Source: Eubacteriaceae bacterium (GTDB lineage: Bacteria > Bacillota > Clostridia > Eubacteriales > Anaerofustaceae). Taken from it: a stretch of 64,000 bases of DNA. Shown here piece by piece: positions 35,127 through 43,340 of the stretch. Location: positions 1-64,000 of the forward strand of contig WRIE01000004.1 in NCBI GenBank assembly GCA_009782875.1, read 5' to 3'. A program made the translations under genes and the position numbers. How positions within the stretch are numbered: position 1 is the first letter of the stretch; each line of letters starts with the position of its first letter. The notes below the pieces were generated by a model. That model saw only the letters and a program-made list of their open reading frames with translations, was not told where the DNA came from and ran no database searches.

Positions 35127-35349
35127 TATTTAAATTGATTTTAATCAAAAAAATAGGCATTTGGCCAAGACCATCATTTTTAGTGGTGCCAGCATGTATA
35201 GTGGTTGTTGTATTATTATGGAAAGCATGGCTTGAATTATGATTCTATTTTGGGCATACTGGCTTGGGAAATGTTATTCGAAAGAAAAATCAGCCAAATT
35301 CCATTTCTAGTCAAAAAAAGGAACGATTGGGCAATTTTGGAGGTCGACT
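35127..35349. other. Spacer between pstS and the DUF3781-GNAT gene
   Basis: About 220 bases, AT-rich, no gene. The rightward promoter for the GNAT fusion should be here. No strong match found. Confidence 0.4.
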
Positions 35350-36048
35350 ATAGAGCTATTAGGCAATATTGAAAAAATCCAAACTACAGCGCAAGGCATC
35401 CAGCGGATCAAGCGAAACATGGCTTTAGAGGAAGATCCCATACAATGGTGCCACGCAGCCAAAAGGCAGGCGCATACTATCAGCAAAAGGGGCAAGAATT
35501 GGTATGTTTACACGGGCAGCGCAGCTATCACAATCAATGCCAATAACTTGTGTGTGATAACAGCGCATAAAATAAACCCAAAGGTGCGTTATATGGGCGA
35601 AGCAGACTATGGATGCCTGCCTGAACAGCTCTATTACGCGATATATGTGCCTGAAGACGGCAGCCAGCCTCCAAGGGAAGTGGTAAACGCGCCGGAGATA
35701 TTCATCTATATTGAAGATTTTGGGGCAAGCCCTGCAGACACAGGGGTTGTTGCAGAGCAGAACGGGCAAATCATCGGAGCGGCATGGACCCGGATTATCC
35801 AGGGGTATGGCCACATTGACAATGAGACGCCAGAGTTGGCTATCTCAGTATTGCCTGGATTCCGCGGGCTAGGCATTGGAACCAAGATGATGGCCATGTT
35901 ATTTGGAGTGCTAAAAAAGAAGGGGTATTTGCGCACATCCCTTTCTGTGCATAAAGACAACCTGGCAGTCGCGTTTTATGAGCGCCTTGGGTATGAAACA
36001 GTTAAAGAGCGGGATGATGATTTATTAATGGTTAAAAGGCTTGTGTAG
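35350..36048 (+). CDS. DUF3781-GNAT fusion protein with an apparent ATA start
   Basis: The open frame runs from after TAG 35308 to 36048. Residues from 35350 read IELLGNIEKIQTTAQGIQRI, then KRN...DPIQWCH and RRGKNWYV-like SKRGKNWYVYTGSAAITINA, which match DUF3781. After ITAHK comes an acetyltransferase (GNAT) domain: VVAEQNGQIIGAAWTRI, LAISVLPGFRGLGIGTKMM (acetyl-CoA loop), NLAVAFYERLGYE. The only ATG is at 35419, inside DUF3781 and without a ribosome site. A perfect GGAGG (35339-35343) stands 6 bases before ATA 35350. The gene has either lost its ATG or uses a rare start. The GNAT part is intact. Confidence 0.75.
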   Translation: MELLGNIEKIQTTAQGIQRIKRNMALEEDPIQWCHAAKRQAHTISKRGKNWYVYTGSAAITINANNLCVITAHKINPKVRYMGEADYGCLPEQLYYAIYVPEDGSQPPREVVNAPEIFIYIEDFGASPADTGVVAEQNGQIIGAAWTRIIQGYGHIDNETPELAISVLPGFRGLGIGTKMMAMLFGVLKKKGYLRTSLSVHKDNLAVAFYERLGYETVKERDDDLLMVKRLV

Positions 36049-36156
36049 CATTAAACCTGGTTTGATCTATCTAGTTGGATAAAACTGTTTTATAGATTGC
36101 TGTGGTCCATATTTATGCTGGTGTTGTCTAGAAGAATAATTCTTTAACGATGCCAG

Positions 36157-36501
36157 TTAATTCCAGAAAAGCGCTATAATGCCCCAAGCTATAAACGCCA
36201 ATATAACCAGCAAGGCTACAACTGCGATCGTCTTGTGCATATTTTTTTGGATTTGCGCTTCGTTTCGGTACTCGTCAAACATTTCCTTCGGTATCAAGCT
36301 CATGGAAATGGAGAAAAGGGCAGTTAATATCAACACATCGTCAAGAATGCCTAAAAGGGGAATGAAATCAGATACCAGGTCAATTGGGGACAATGCATAC
36401 CCTATTGAGAATATAGTTAAGATTTTGGCTAAAACAGGGGTCTGTTTCTTTTTTAGGGCTACCAGCAATATAGGGAAGTTCGTTGCAAATCGGTTTATCA
36501 T
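36157..36501 (-). CDS. DUF1232 (YkvA-like) membrane protein
   Basis: 114 residues from ATG 36501, chosen because GAGGG lies 7 bases upstream; an upstream in-frame ATG at 36696 would add 65 residues unlike the family. DUF1232 core: IGYALSPIDLVSDFIPLLGI, then LDDVLILTALFSISM. A C-terminal membrane span (VVALLVILAFIAWGIIALF) ends the protein. Function unknown. It is a single gene. Confidence 0.85.
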   Translation of the reverse strand: MINRFATNFPILLVALKKKQTPVLAKILTIFSIGYALSPIDLVSDFIPLLGILDDVLILTALFSISMSLIPKEMFDEYRNEAQIQKNMHKTIAVVALLVILAFIAWGIIALFWN

Positions 36502-37032
36502 CACAATGCCCTCACTTTCAGTTCCATTATGATTATGCCATATTTGCCATCGATTGATCATAATTAAATCGTAAAGATGCCATATAATAGGTGATGCTTT
36601 CCTCAAGGGCAAATCATCCAAAAAAAAGGGCAGTTGTCCAGAGAAATCCTTGTGTGACCGCCCATTTTCAGCATTGCTCTGATATAATGTGTCCATGAAG
36701 AAAACTTGTTGATATTAAGCTTGGCCAAAAAAAGTGCTGCAAAATACTTTTTTTTTGCTTGTTTTTCTGTACAAGCCTTTCCAGGTGGTCAATTAGGCTT
36801 TGCCGCTTTTTTGATGCAGAGAACACTGGCTATTGGCAAAGTGGAATAGCCACGGCGCAACAGACTGTTTTGCCAGGCTAGGCAAGCAGCATTTTTTGAT
36901 ACATTAAAAAAAGGCAAGCTTATATGCTTAATCAGCAAAAAAATCAATGCCAAGTTAAAAAACAAACAGAAAGGCAGGTGGGCTGCAGCATTGCTCCTAT
37001 AGCTTATACAAGAGCACCCTGCGGCGAATATC
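36502..37032. other. Spacer before the methyl-THF methyltransferase gene
   Basis: 530 bases with no supported gene. Runs of T near 36750 and A near 36905 are noted, but there is no clear terminator or promoter. Confidence 0.4.
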
Positions 37033-37851
37033 ATGATAATAATTGGCGAAAAACTAAACGGTTCTATCCCATCCTGTGCAAAAGCGATTGCAAACAAGGA
37101 CGAGGACTATATTAAAAAAATGGCTCGTAGGCAGGCGCAAGCGGGATCTGCATTTATTGATGTGTGCGCATCCCTGAAAGACGGCGAATTAGAGGCGATG
37201 GAATGGATGGTTAAACTAGTCCAATCGGTGACAGATTGTCCAATAAGCCTGGACTCCCCTGATGTGAATGTTATCTTGGATGCTATGGCTTTTTGTGATA
37301 GGCCAGGGCTACTCAACTCCGTGTCTGGCGAAGGCGACAAACTTGATTTGGCTCTGCCTGTGCTGGCAAACCCAGAGAACGAGGACTGGGAGGTTATGGC
37401 ATTGCTTTGTGACGATACCGGGATACCCAAAAGCGCCGCGAAGCGCATAGAGATCTTCGACAAAATTATGGAGAAGGCAAAAGAGTTTGGAATCGAAGAC
37501 AAGCGCATCCACATTGACCCGCTAGTCGAAATGTTATGCACAGCAGATGAAGGCGAAGGCATATCAATGCTCCTGGAAGTGATGGCGCATATCAAAGCCA
37601 CCCATCCAAATGTTCATATATCAGGCGCAATCTCAAATATCTCTTTCCATCTTCCAGAGCGCAAGCTGGTGAACCAAGCCTTTGCCGCCCTTGCAATTAA
37701 CGCTGGCATGGACAGCGCAGTCATGGATCCCTTGGAGAAAGACCTAAGGGGGGTAGTATACGCCATAGAAGCTATGCTAGGCCTTGACGACTACTGTATG
37801 GAATACACCCAAGCATATAGGGCAGGGATCTTTGGCAAAATAAAGAAATAA
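37033..37851 (+). CDS. Methyltetrahydrofolate:corrinoid methyltransferase
   Basis: 272 residues, the pterin-binding (DHPS-like) TIM barrel of the MtvA/AcsE/MetH-domain family. MIIIGEKLNGSIPSCAKAI (family opening), AGSAFIDVCAS, CPISLDSPDVNVILDAMAF, LLNSVSGEGDKLD, HIDPLVEMLCTADEGEG and HISGAISNISFHLPERKLVN. It would move methyl groups between corrinoid protein and tetrahydrofolate. The gene lies between UROD copies 4 and 5, consistent with an MT1/MT2 methyltransferase system. The ribosome site is poor. A perfect AT-rich palindrome overlaps its stop codon. Confidence 0.9.
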   Translation: MIIIGEKLNGSIPSCAKAIANKDEDYIKKMARRQAQAGSAFIDVCASLKDGELEAMEWMVKLVQSVTDCPISLDSPDVNVILDAMAFCDRPGLLNSVSGEGDKLDLALPVLANPENEDWEVMALLCDDTGIPKSAAKRIEIFDKIMEKAKEFGIEDKRIHIDPLVEMLCTADEGEGISMLLEVMAHIKATHPNVHISGAISNISFHLPERKLVNQAFAALAINAGMDSAVMDPLEKDLRGVVYAIEAMLGLDDYCMEYTQAYRAGIFGKIKK

Positions 37852-37876
37852 AAAATTGTTTTTATTTCTTTATTTT
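37837..37876 (+). terminator. 18-bp AT-only palindrome overlapping the stop codon
   Basis: AAAATAAAGAAATAAAAA (37837-37854) and TTTTTATTTCTTTATTTT (37859-37876) are perfect complements around ATTG. The TAA stop of the methyltransferase (37849-37851) is inside the left arm. Only one of 18 pairs is G-C. It may act as a terminator or 3' stability element. Confidence 0.6.
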
Positions 37877-37946
37877 AAAATTATACTAGTCCACTCATAA
37901 AATTTGATGAAAATATCAGAAAAATGAGGCAATATGCAAATGTTTC

Positions 37947-37975
37947 TTGCATATATCTTTAAGTTGATTTAAAAT
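37947..37975 (+). promoter_or_regulatory. Promoter of UROD unit 5
   Basis: TTGCAT (37947-37952), 17 bases, TAAAAT (37970-37975), with GTTGATT before the -10: the same design as the promoter of unit 4. The leader of about 130 bases contains GCCGA...CTCGGC, a TTGCTGCAAA block and ATTGGAGGC shared with unit 4. Confidence 0.7.
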
Positions 37976-38111
37976 TCTATATAAAGATCCTTAAGCAATC
38001 AGATAGATGCCGATCACCTTTCTCGGCGTCCGATTCAACTCAAGGACAAAAACATTGCGCAGTTGCTGCAAATAGGCAGTAAAAACTTGCGCGCATTGGA
38101 GGCGACAATTC

Positions 38112-39293
38112 ATGACTGAAGATGTTCAAAAACTACATGATGAAAGAGTCAACCGGTTCGTAACCACAGCAAACCTCAACGAGCCGGACAGGGTTCCAGT
38201 TGTTGGAGCCGCAGGATCCGGAGTTATTTATTTGGCTGGCTATGGCTTTGCTGACCTTTTAGAGAACTATGAGCTAGAAGAGAAGCTTTATGTTGCAGAA
38301 GCAGCTAAACAAAATGAATACGTGGATTCATTCGGCGGCTCAGGAATCAACCACCAGATGAAAATTGCCACAGCCCTTGGAAGCAAGACATTCTTTATCT
38401 CCCCCAACGGGATCAATGTCCAGCACCATGAGACATCGAGCATGAAGGTAGAGGAGTATGATGAGTTTATCGCCGACCCAATGAAGTTCATCGCCGATAA
38501 AATTGCAACCAGGAAAGTAACTGGATTCCAGCTTGAATCTGATGAAGAAGTCTATGCCAATTTGGCATCCCTATTTGACAAAGCAGCCGAGATCCGCAGA
38601 GGCGGCACTGCCAATAGGATCATTAGAGAGCGATTTGGTCTGCCAGGCCTTACAGGCGGCGGCGGAAACCCGCTAGGCGGGTCAATAGCCCATCCCTGCG
38701 ATGTTTTTTTCGATTTTATCCGCGGCTTCAAAGAGACAATGACAGACATGCGCCGCCGCCCAGAGCGTGTGGATGCTGCAATCGCTGCCATTAGCCCGTT
38801 CTACGAAAGGAATATCCCTACCCAGTATGTAGGTCCTTTCCCATGGATGAATGACACCCACCACATTGCAACATTCTTGACAGGCCCCCTTTTTGAGCGC
38901 TACTATTGGCCGTTTTACAAAAAATCCGTTGAAGGTTGCTATAATGCGGGAATCAAGTTGATATCAGTTTTCGAAGGGCCATGGGAGCAACATTTTGACC
39001 TCCTTGACGAGCTGCCGAAAACAAGCATGATCGCCCAACTGGAAAAATTTGAGCAAGTAGTAAACTTCAAAAAGCGCTATGCAAACCAATTTGCCATCTA
39101 CGGAGGCATGACAGGCATGTTAAGGCTCAACACCTTTGAAGACAGCCTTGAGCGTGTAAAGAAGACCTTGGATATTGCAGCGCCAGGAGGCGGATATATC
39201 TTTAGCCCAGGAGGCATTTCAGCGCCTGGCGATGGAACCCCGGAAAGGCAAGAGCAAATCTGCCGCTGGGTTTTCGAGAATGCGAATTATTAA
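38112..39293 (+). CDS. UROD-superfamily methyltransferase-like protein, copy 5
   Basis: 393 residues. LNEPDRVPVVGAAGSGVIYL, GINHQMKIATALGSKTFFIS, FIRGFKETMTDMRRRPERVD, DTHHIATFL, SVFEGPWEQHFDLLDELPKT. The usual H-x-C-G motif is V-F-E-G. It ends APGGGYIFSPGGISAPGDG and a final Tyr. Closest relative in the window is copy 4, about 10 kb away. TTGGAGGCG is the ribosome site, 9 bases before ATG. It has its own promoter, microprotein and terminator. It lies downstream of the methyl-THF methyltransferase but in a separate transcript. Confidence 0.85.
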   Translation: MTEDVQKLHDERVNRFVTTANLNEPDRVPVVGAAGSGVIYLAGYGFADLLENYELEEKLYVAEAAKQNEYVDSFGGSGINHQMKIATALGSKTFFISPNGINVQHHETSSMKVEEYDEFIADPMKFIADKIATRKVTGFQLESDEEVYANLASLFDKAAEIRRGGTANRIIRERFGLPGLTGGGGNPLGGSIAHPCDVFFDFIRGFKETMTDMRRRPERVDAAIAAISPFYERNIPTQYVGPFPWMNDTHHIATFLTGPLFERYYWPFYKKSVEGCYNAGIKLISVFEGPWEQHFDLLDELPKTSMIAQLEKFEQVVNFKKRYANQFAIYGGMTGMLRLNTFEDSLERVKKTLDIAAPGGGYIFSPGGISAPGDGTPERQEQICRWVFENANY

Positions 39294-39317
39294 TTAGGAA
39301 ACAAGGAGAATATAAGC

Positions 39318-39437
39318 ATGGAAGACAGGCTATATAACTTGGTGGTTAGATATGTTGACGAGCGTTTTCCGGACTTGGAAGGCGAAGCCCGCCAAAGACA
39401 GATTGATGCGTATTGTATTGCATTCTTGAGAGTCTAA
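39318..39437 (+). CDS. Microprotein 5, conserved partner of UROD-type methyltransferase
   Basis: 39 codons: MEDRLYNLVVRYVDERF, then PDLEGEARQRQIDAYC and IAFLRV. AAGGAG is 8-9 bases before ATG; 24 bases separate it from the UROD5 stop. It is almost identical in protein sequence to microprotein 4 despite synonymous DNA differences. Function unknown; the invariant pairing with UROD genes suggests a subunit, activator or stability factor. Confidence 0.8.
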   Translation: MEDRLYNLVVRYVDERFPDLEGEARQRQIDAYCIAFLRV

Positions 39438-39490
39438 TCGCCAATGGGCAGCTTGCCCCAAACCAATATTATGGCATGAGACATATGGGA

Positions 39491-39532
39491 CCTTGCAAGA
39501 AAACTTGAATTTTTGCAAGGCTTTTTTTTTTT
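39491..39532 (+). terminator. Intrinsic terminator of UROD unit 5
   Basis: CCTTGCAA (39491-39498) pairs with TTGCAAGG (39513-39520), followed by C and a run of about 12 T. Confidence 0.85.
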
Positions 39533-39916
39533 TGCTGTGCTGCTTTTGCATTTTCGTAAAAACTGTCGATTTTATCTGATATAATACGGATTGCCGCAAA
39601 TATTGGCAGCTTTTCTGCATTGACCGGCAATTAAGCCGCCGCATGGATTTCTGTTAAAAAATAAGCATTGGCTATAATGGTAAGCAAAGCCAATAGTGGA
39701 GCGTTGCACGGTAATGTGTGCTTGCTTCACCAAGCAGTTGGCAAGCCAAGCCGCATGGGAAAGCCAAGAATGCTTTGTTTGGGCTGCTCTTGCTTGCAGT
39801 TGCCAGGTGATCTGCTATTGCGCGACTGTTTGAGCCTGTTGGGAACATTGTTTACAGAGGAGGAGGCGCATTCCTCCACCGCTTTTTTGAAGCGGAGGTT
39901 TCCTGCGCCAAAATTG

Positions 39917-41992
39917 ATGAAAAGAATTAAAGAATGGGTCAGCGTCAAAAGAATAATGGCCCCTAGACTAATTGTGCTTCTATCAGTTATCATCGCAAAT
40001 GTGGTATTTATTGCTATCGCAGCGCTTGTCATGTCTTTGCTGGCGCCCGCTTCATTGGAAAACAGGAGCGTTGGCAACATCGCCTTCAACTTGATAGCCA
40101 TGATTTTAGGGGTAGGCGGGACAGAGACCGTAATTGAGGATATCGGCACCGCTGATTTTGTCCTTGTGGTAGCTTGCATCACAAGTGTAATTATTGGCCT
40201 TGTAGTGTTTACCGGGACAATAATAGGATATATGTCGGAACTGATTTCAAACTTTATTGAAAATGCCAGCTCAAGCTCGCTGCAAATCCTTGTCTCGGAC
40301 CATGTGATCATATTGAATTGGAACAACCGGGCGGCTGAGCTGATAGCAGAGCTGTACTATAAAAACAAACATGAAACCGTTATTATCCTTGCTGATGAAG
40401 ACCGGGAGGAAATCCAGCGTGATATCGATGAGCGCCTCGATGTCGCTATTGAAGACGGGATTTGGGAAGCCCAAAAAGCCAGTGCGCATATGGGCTGGTT
40501 TGGGAGGCGCCGATACATCGCCAAGAATGTGATAAAAAACAAGCTGGATGTCATCGTAAGGGAGGGGGAGCCTTGGTCATCAAAGCAGCTGTACGATATT
40601 TCATTGGAGATGGCTAAAACCGTTTTTCTCCTTGGAAGGGATTATGCGGATAGCGAGGAGAGCCCCAAGCTTTCCAGCAGCAGCTCTACCGCCAGCTTGA
40701 TCAAGACGTTGGCTTTGGTCGCCCAAATCAGGGAAGAAGAGCAAGTGGGCAATGACCAACAGGTTATCGTGGAAATTGATGATAAGTGGACCGATTCTCT
40801 GGTGGGCATGGTTATCAAGCATAAAGTCCAGCTGGGAACAGGGTATATTGTGCCTGTGGACATCAACCAGCTGCTGGGCCAAATTTTTTCCCAATTTTCG
40901 ATAATGCCAGAGCTTAATGTTGTGTACAACTCGTTGATTTCGAATAAAAGTGCCACTTTCTTTACTCGGCCAATTGATTCGCAACAAAGCGAACACGAAC
41001 TGGTTGCCAGCTATCTTGGAACCCATTTAAACTCAATACCCCTTGGAGTTTTGGATGACACTGAAGGCGAGCGCTATCTCTACATAATGGCAAACGACGA
41101 AACTGGGCTAAAGCCAAGCGCGCTTGTGCCTGCCCCCTCGGGGCATTCCGTGTCTATCAATCCCGAATACTACATGAAAGAGAAGCATGTGGTTATTTTT
41201 GGCAGTAACAGCAAAAGCAACGCAATTATGGAAGGCTACAGCTATTTCTGCAGTGAATGGAGCAATTGCAACGGCTATGAGCCATTGGAGGTCACCATAA
41301 TCGACACAGTTGACAACTTGTCACAAATGGGCAATTATAGCGAGTACTCTTTTGTCAAGAAAGTGGTCGCCACTGATGCATTCGACAAAAGCTTTATCGC
41401 TGGGGTTCTCGATGAAATGATTGACAGCCATACCGGGGACAAATGCATTCTGATCTTGTCTGACGACACAGTGCCTGACGAAGACATTGACTCAAACGCG
41501 ATTACATATTTAATACTTGTCCAGGATGTCTTGTATAGCCGCCAAAAAGCAGACCCGGATTTCGATATAAGGAGCATCGACATGGTTGTCGAAATCTTGG
41601 ATCCCCAAAATTTCGATGCCGCATCAAACTACTCTGTCGAAAATATTATTGTCAGCAACCGCTATTTGTCCAAGACAATGATGCAAATCGGAGAGAAGAG
41701 AGCCCTGTTTGAATTCTATTTTGATATTTTCACATACGATGAGGATGACGAATTCAACACAAAAGAAATATATATAAAACGGGTAGACGAGTTTTTCACT
41801 GAACTTCCAAAACCATCATCGGCAGCAGATTTGATCAGGTCAGTTTACTATGCGACGCCAGATAGCAATAAAGCTATACTTTTGGGATACTTTACTGGGC
41901 AAGGGCAAATGGTTTTGTTTTCCGGCGACCAGTCAAAAACCAATGTCGCTTTCACTGGGGATGAAAAGGTTGTCGTGTATATGAACCACTAG
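39917..41992 (+). CDS. CASTOR/POLLUX-type ion channel protein
   Basis: 691 residues from ATG 39917. Two membrane segments (LIVLLSVIIANVVFIAIAAL at about 13-37; FVLVVACITSVIIGLVVFTG) flank a short loop, GVGGTETVIEDIG, that could be the pore region. Then RCK-like Rossmann domains: SDHVIILNWNNRAAELIAEL, TVIILADEDREEIQRDI, and a second set from HVVIFGSNSKSNAIMEGYSY. This matches the plant CASTOR/POLLUX and bacterial SYM8-like family (DUF1012). The open frame extends back to 39668, but those 83 codons look non-coding and include a hairpin, so the shorter start is preferred. GGAGG is 18 bases upstream, so the start is not secure. Confidence 0.82.
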   Translation: MKRIKEWVSVKRIMAPRLIVLLSVIIANVVFIAIAALVMSLLAPASLENRSVGNIAFNLIAMILGVGGTETVIEDIGTADFVLVVACITSVIIGLVVFTGTIIGYMSELISNFIENASSSSLQILVSDHVIILNWNNRAAELIAELYYKNKHETVIILADEDREEIQRDIDERLDVAIEDGIWEAQKASAHMGWFGRRRYIAKNVIKNKLDVIVREGEPWSSKQLYDISLEMAKTVFLLGRDYADSEESPKLSSSSSTASLIKTLALVAQIREEEQVGNDQQVIVEIDDKWTDSLVGMVIKHKVQLGTGYIVPVDINQLLGQIFSQFSIMPELNVVYNSLISNKSATFFTRPIDSQQSEHELVASYLGTHLNSIPLGVLDDTEGERYLYIMANDETGLKPSALVPAPSGHSVSINPEYYMKEKHVVIFGSNSKSNAIMEGYSYFCSEWSNCNGYEPLEVTIIDTVDNLSQMGNYSEYSFVKKVVATDAFDKSFIAGVLDEMIDSHTGDKCILILSDDTVPDEDIDSNAITYLILVQDVLYSRQKADPDFDIRSIDMVVEILDPQNFDAASNYSVENIIVSNRYLSKTMMQIGEKRALFEFYFDIFTYDEDDEFNTKEIYIKRVDEFFTELPKPSSAADLIRSVYYATPDSNKAILLGYFTGQGQMVLFSGDQSKTNVAFTGDEKVVVYMNH

Positions 41993-42372
41993 AGTTTTAG
42001 GGGCAAGCAACGAATACCAGCCAAAGCCGATAGATTGGAAAAAGCCGTATGCCGCTATTAGTGTCCAACACAATAGCTGTTTGGCCATATCGCAAAGATA
42101 TACTAATCTATAATTTGTCCAATGATAGTTGCGCTATGCAAGAATAATAGCTAGAGAGCTTGGATATATTACATTATGGGTGGAAATTCCCATCCCACAA
42201 ATAGTTTGCATTGCCTTCAAACTTGTGTGATAGCCACAACATACGAAACTTGCGTTGACAAAATAGCCAAGGTATGACATACTTTAGCTTGTTACACTTT
42301 AGCGACAATGGGTTTTTCGATGTTTTATTGACAATATTGGCCCGCTAGAGTAAATGTAGTCAAGGAGACAAA
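41993..42372. other. Spacer before the DegV gene
   Basis: 380 bases with no gene. The only feature seen is the promoter at 42328-42356. Confidence 0.4.
42328..42356 (+). promoter_or_regulatory. Probable promoter of the degV-like gene
   Basis: TTGACA (42328-42333), 17 bases, TAAATG (42351-42356). The -35 is perfect, the -10 weak. AAGGAGA and ATG 42373 follow closely, implying a very short leader. Confidence 0.5.
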
Positions 42373-43251
42373 ATGGGTATTACTATCGTTAGCGACACAA
42401 CTTCCTACCTGAGCCCTGAATTGCAACAGGAGTTCAACATAAAACTTGTGCCATTAAGTGTGCATTTTCCCGATGAGTCTTTCCAGGAAGACCAAGTGGA
42501 TTACGACTATTTCTACAATAAAATCATTAAACAAAATGTGATACCAACTTCTTCACAGCCATCATCATCAGAGCTCAAAGCCTTTTTTAAAGAGATCATC
42601 GCCAGCGGCAATGATGTTATCGCAGTTTTCATCTCTTCTACTATGAGCGGAACATACAACAACGCGATGAATATGAAAGCAGAGCTTCTAAGTGAATTCC
42701 CAAACTCAAAAATAGAAATAATCGACTCGCGAACAAACTGTATGGCTTTGGGCACTATTGCTTTGGCTGCCGCCAAAGCTGTGAAAGCTGGAATGTCATT
42801 TGATTGGGCTCTTGAGGCTGCTTACCAGGCAAGAGACAGAGTGCATTTCTACTTTACCCCCAAAACCCTTGAGTTTTTGCGAAAGGGTGGAAGGATAGGC
42901 ACAGCTTCAGCCCTCTTTGGCAATGTGCTGAATATCAATACTATCCTTTCTGTAGACATGGACAAAGGCATGACCCATTTGTATGCAAAAACCCGGGGCG
43001 CGGCCAGGGCTTTAAATAAAATATATGAAACCTTGGAGAATGACTATAATAAGCTGGGGATAAAGGAAATTATTATCCACCATATCAGTGCAGAAGAGCA
43101 GGCGGCGCAGATCAAGGACTACCTAGAAGGCAAATACCCTGGAATCCCCCTTGATATCTGCAACATCGGTCCTGTGATCGGTTTGCATGTGGGACCGGGA
43201 ACTGTGGGCATAGTATACTATACAATTAATACAGATCATAAAATTGAATGA
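42373..43251 (+). CDS. DegV family fatty-acid-binding protein
   Basis: 292 residues. DTTSYLSPELQQEFNIKLVP (domain opening), TSQPSSSELKAFF, FISSTMSGTYNNA, DSRTNCMALGTIALAAAKAV, LEFLRKGGRIG, and ends IGPVIGLHVGPGTVGIVYY. All are diagnostic of DegV, a lipid-binding protein in the FakB group that presents fatty acids to a kinase. AAGGAGA is 5-8 bases before ATG. Monocistronic, with a terminator after it. Confidence 0.93.
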   Translation: MGITIVSDTTSYLSPELQQEFNIKLVPLSVHFPDESFQEDQVDYDYFYNKIIKQNVIPTSSQPSSSELKAFFKEIIASGNDVIAVFISSTMSGTYNNAMNMKAELLSEFPNSKIEIIDSRTNCMALGTIALAAAKAVKAGMSFDWALEAAYQARDRVHFYFTPKTLEFLRKGGRIGTASALFGNVLNINTILSVDMDKGMTHLYAKTRGAARALNKIYETLENDYNKLGIKEIIIHHISAEEQAAQIKDYLEGKYPGIPLDICNIGPVIGLHVGPGTVGIVYYTINTDHKIE

Positions 43252-43269
43252 AAGCAGTAATTGACCTTA

Positions 43270-43297
43270 AAATGCCGGCGCAAACGCGCCGGCATTT
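43270..43297. terminator. Bidirectional terminator
   Basis: AAATGCCGGCG (43270-43280) and CGCCGGCATTT (43287-43297) around CAAACG. It lies between the ends of the convergent degV-like and enolase-superfamily genes. Confidence 0.85.
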
Positions 43298-43340
43298 CCA
43301 TAAACAATCATATTTATCAAAGCTGCGGACAAAGTGGCAG

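Noticed and set aside
36502-36696. 65-residue N-terminal extension of the DUF1232 protein
   Set aside because: No ribosome site and no family similarity; ATG 36501 has GAGGG at 7 bases.
39668-39916. 83-codon N-terminal extension of the CASTOR/POLLUX-type gene
   Set aside because: The frame is open, but composition is not protein-like, a stem-loop runs through it (39873-39898), and family members begin close to the first membrane span.
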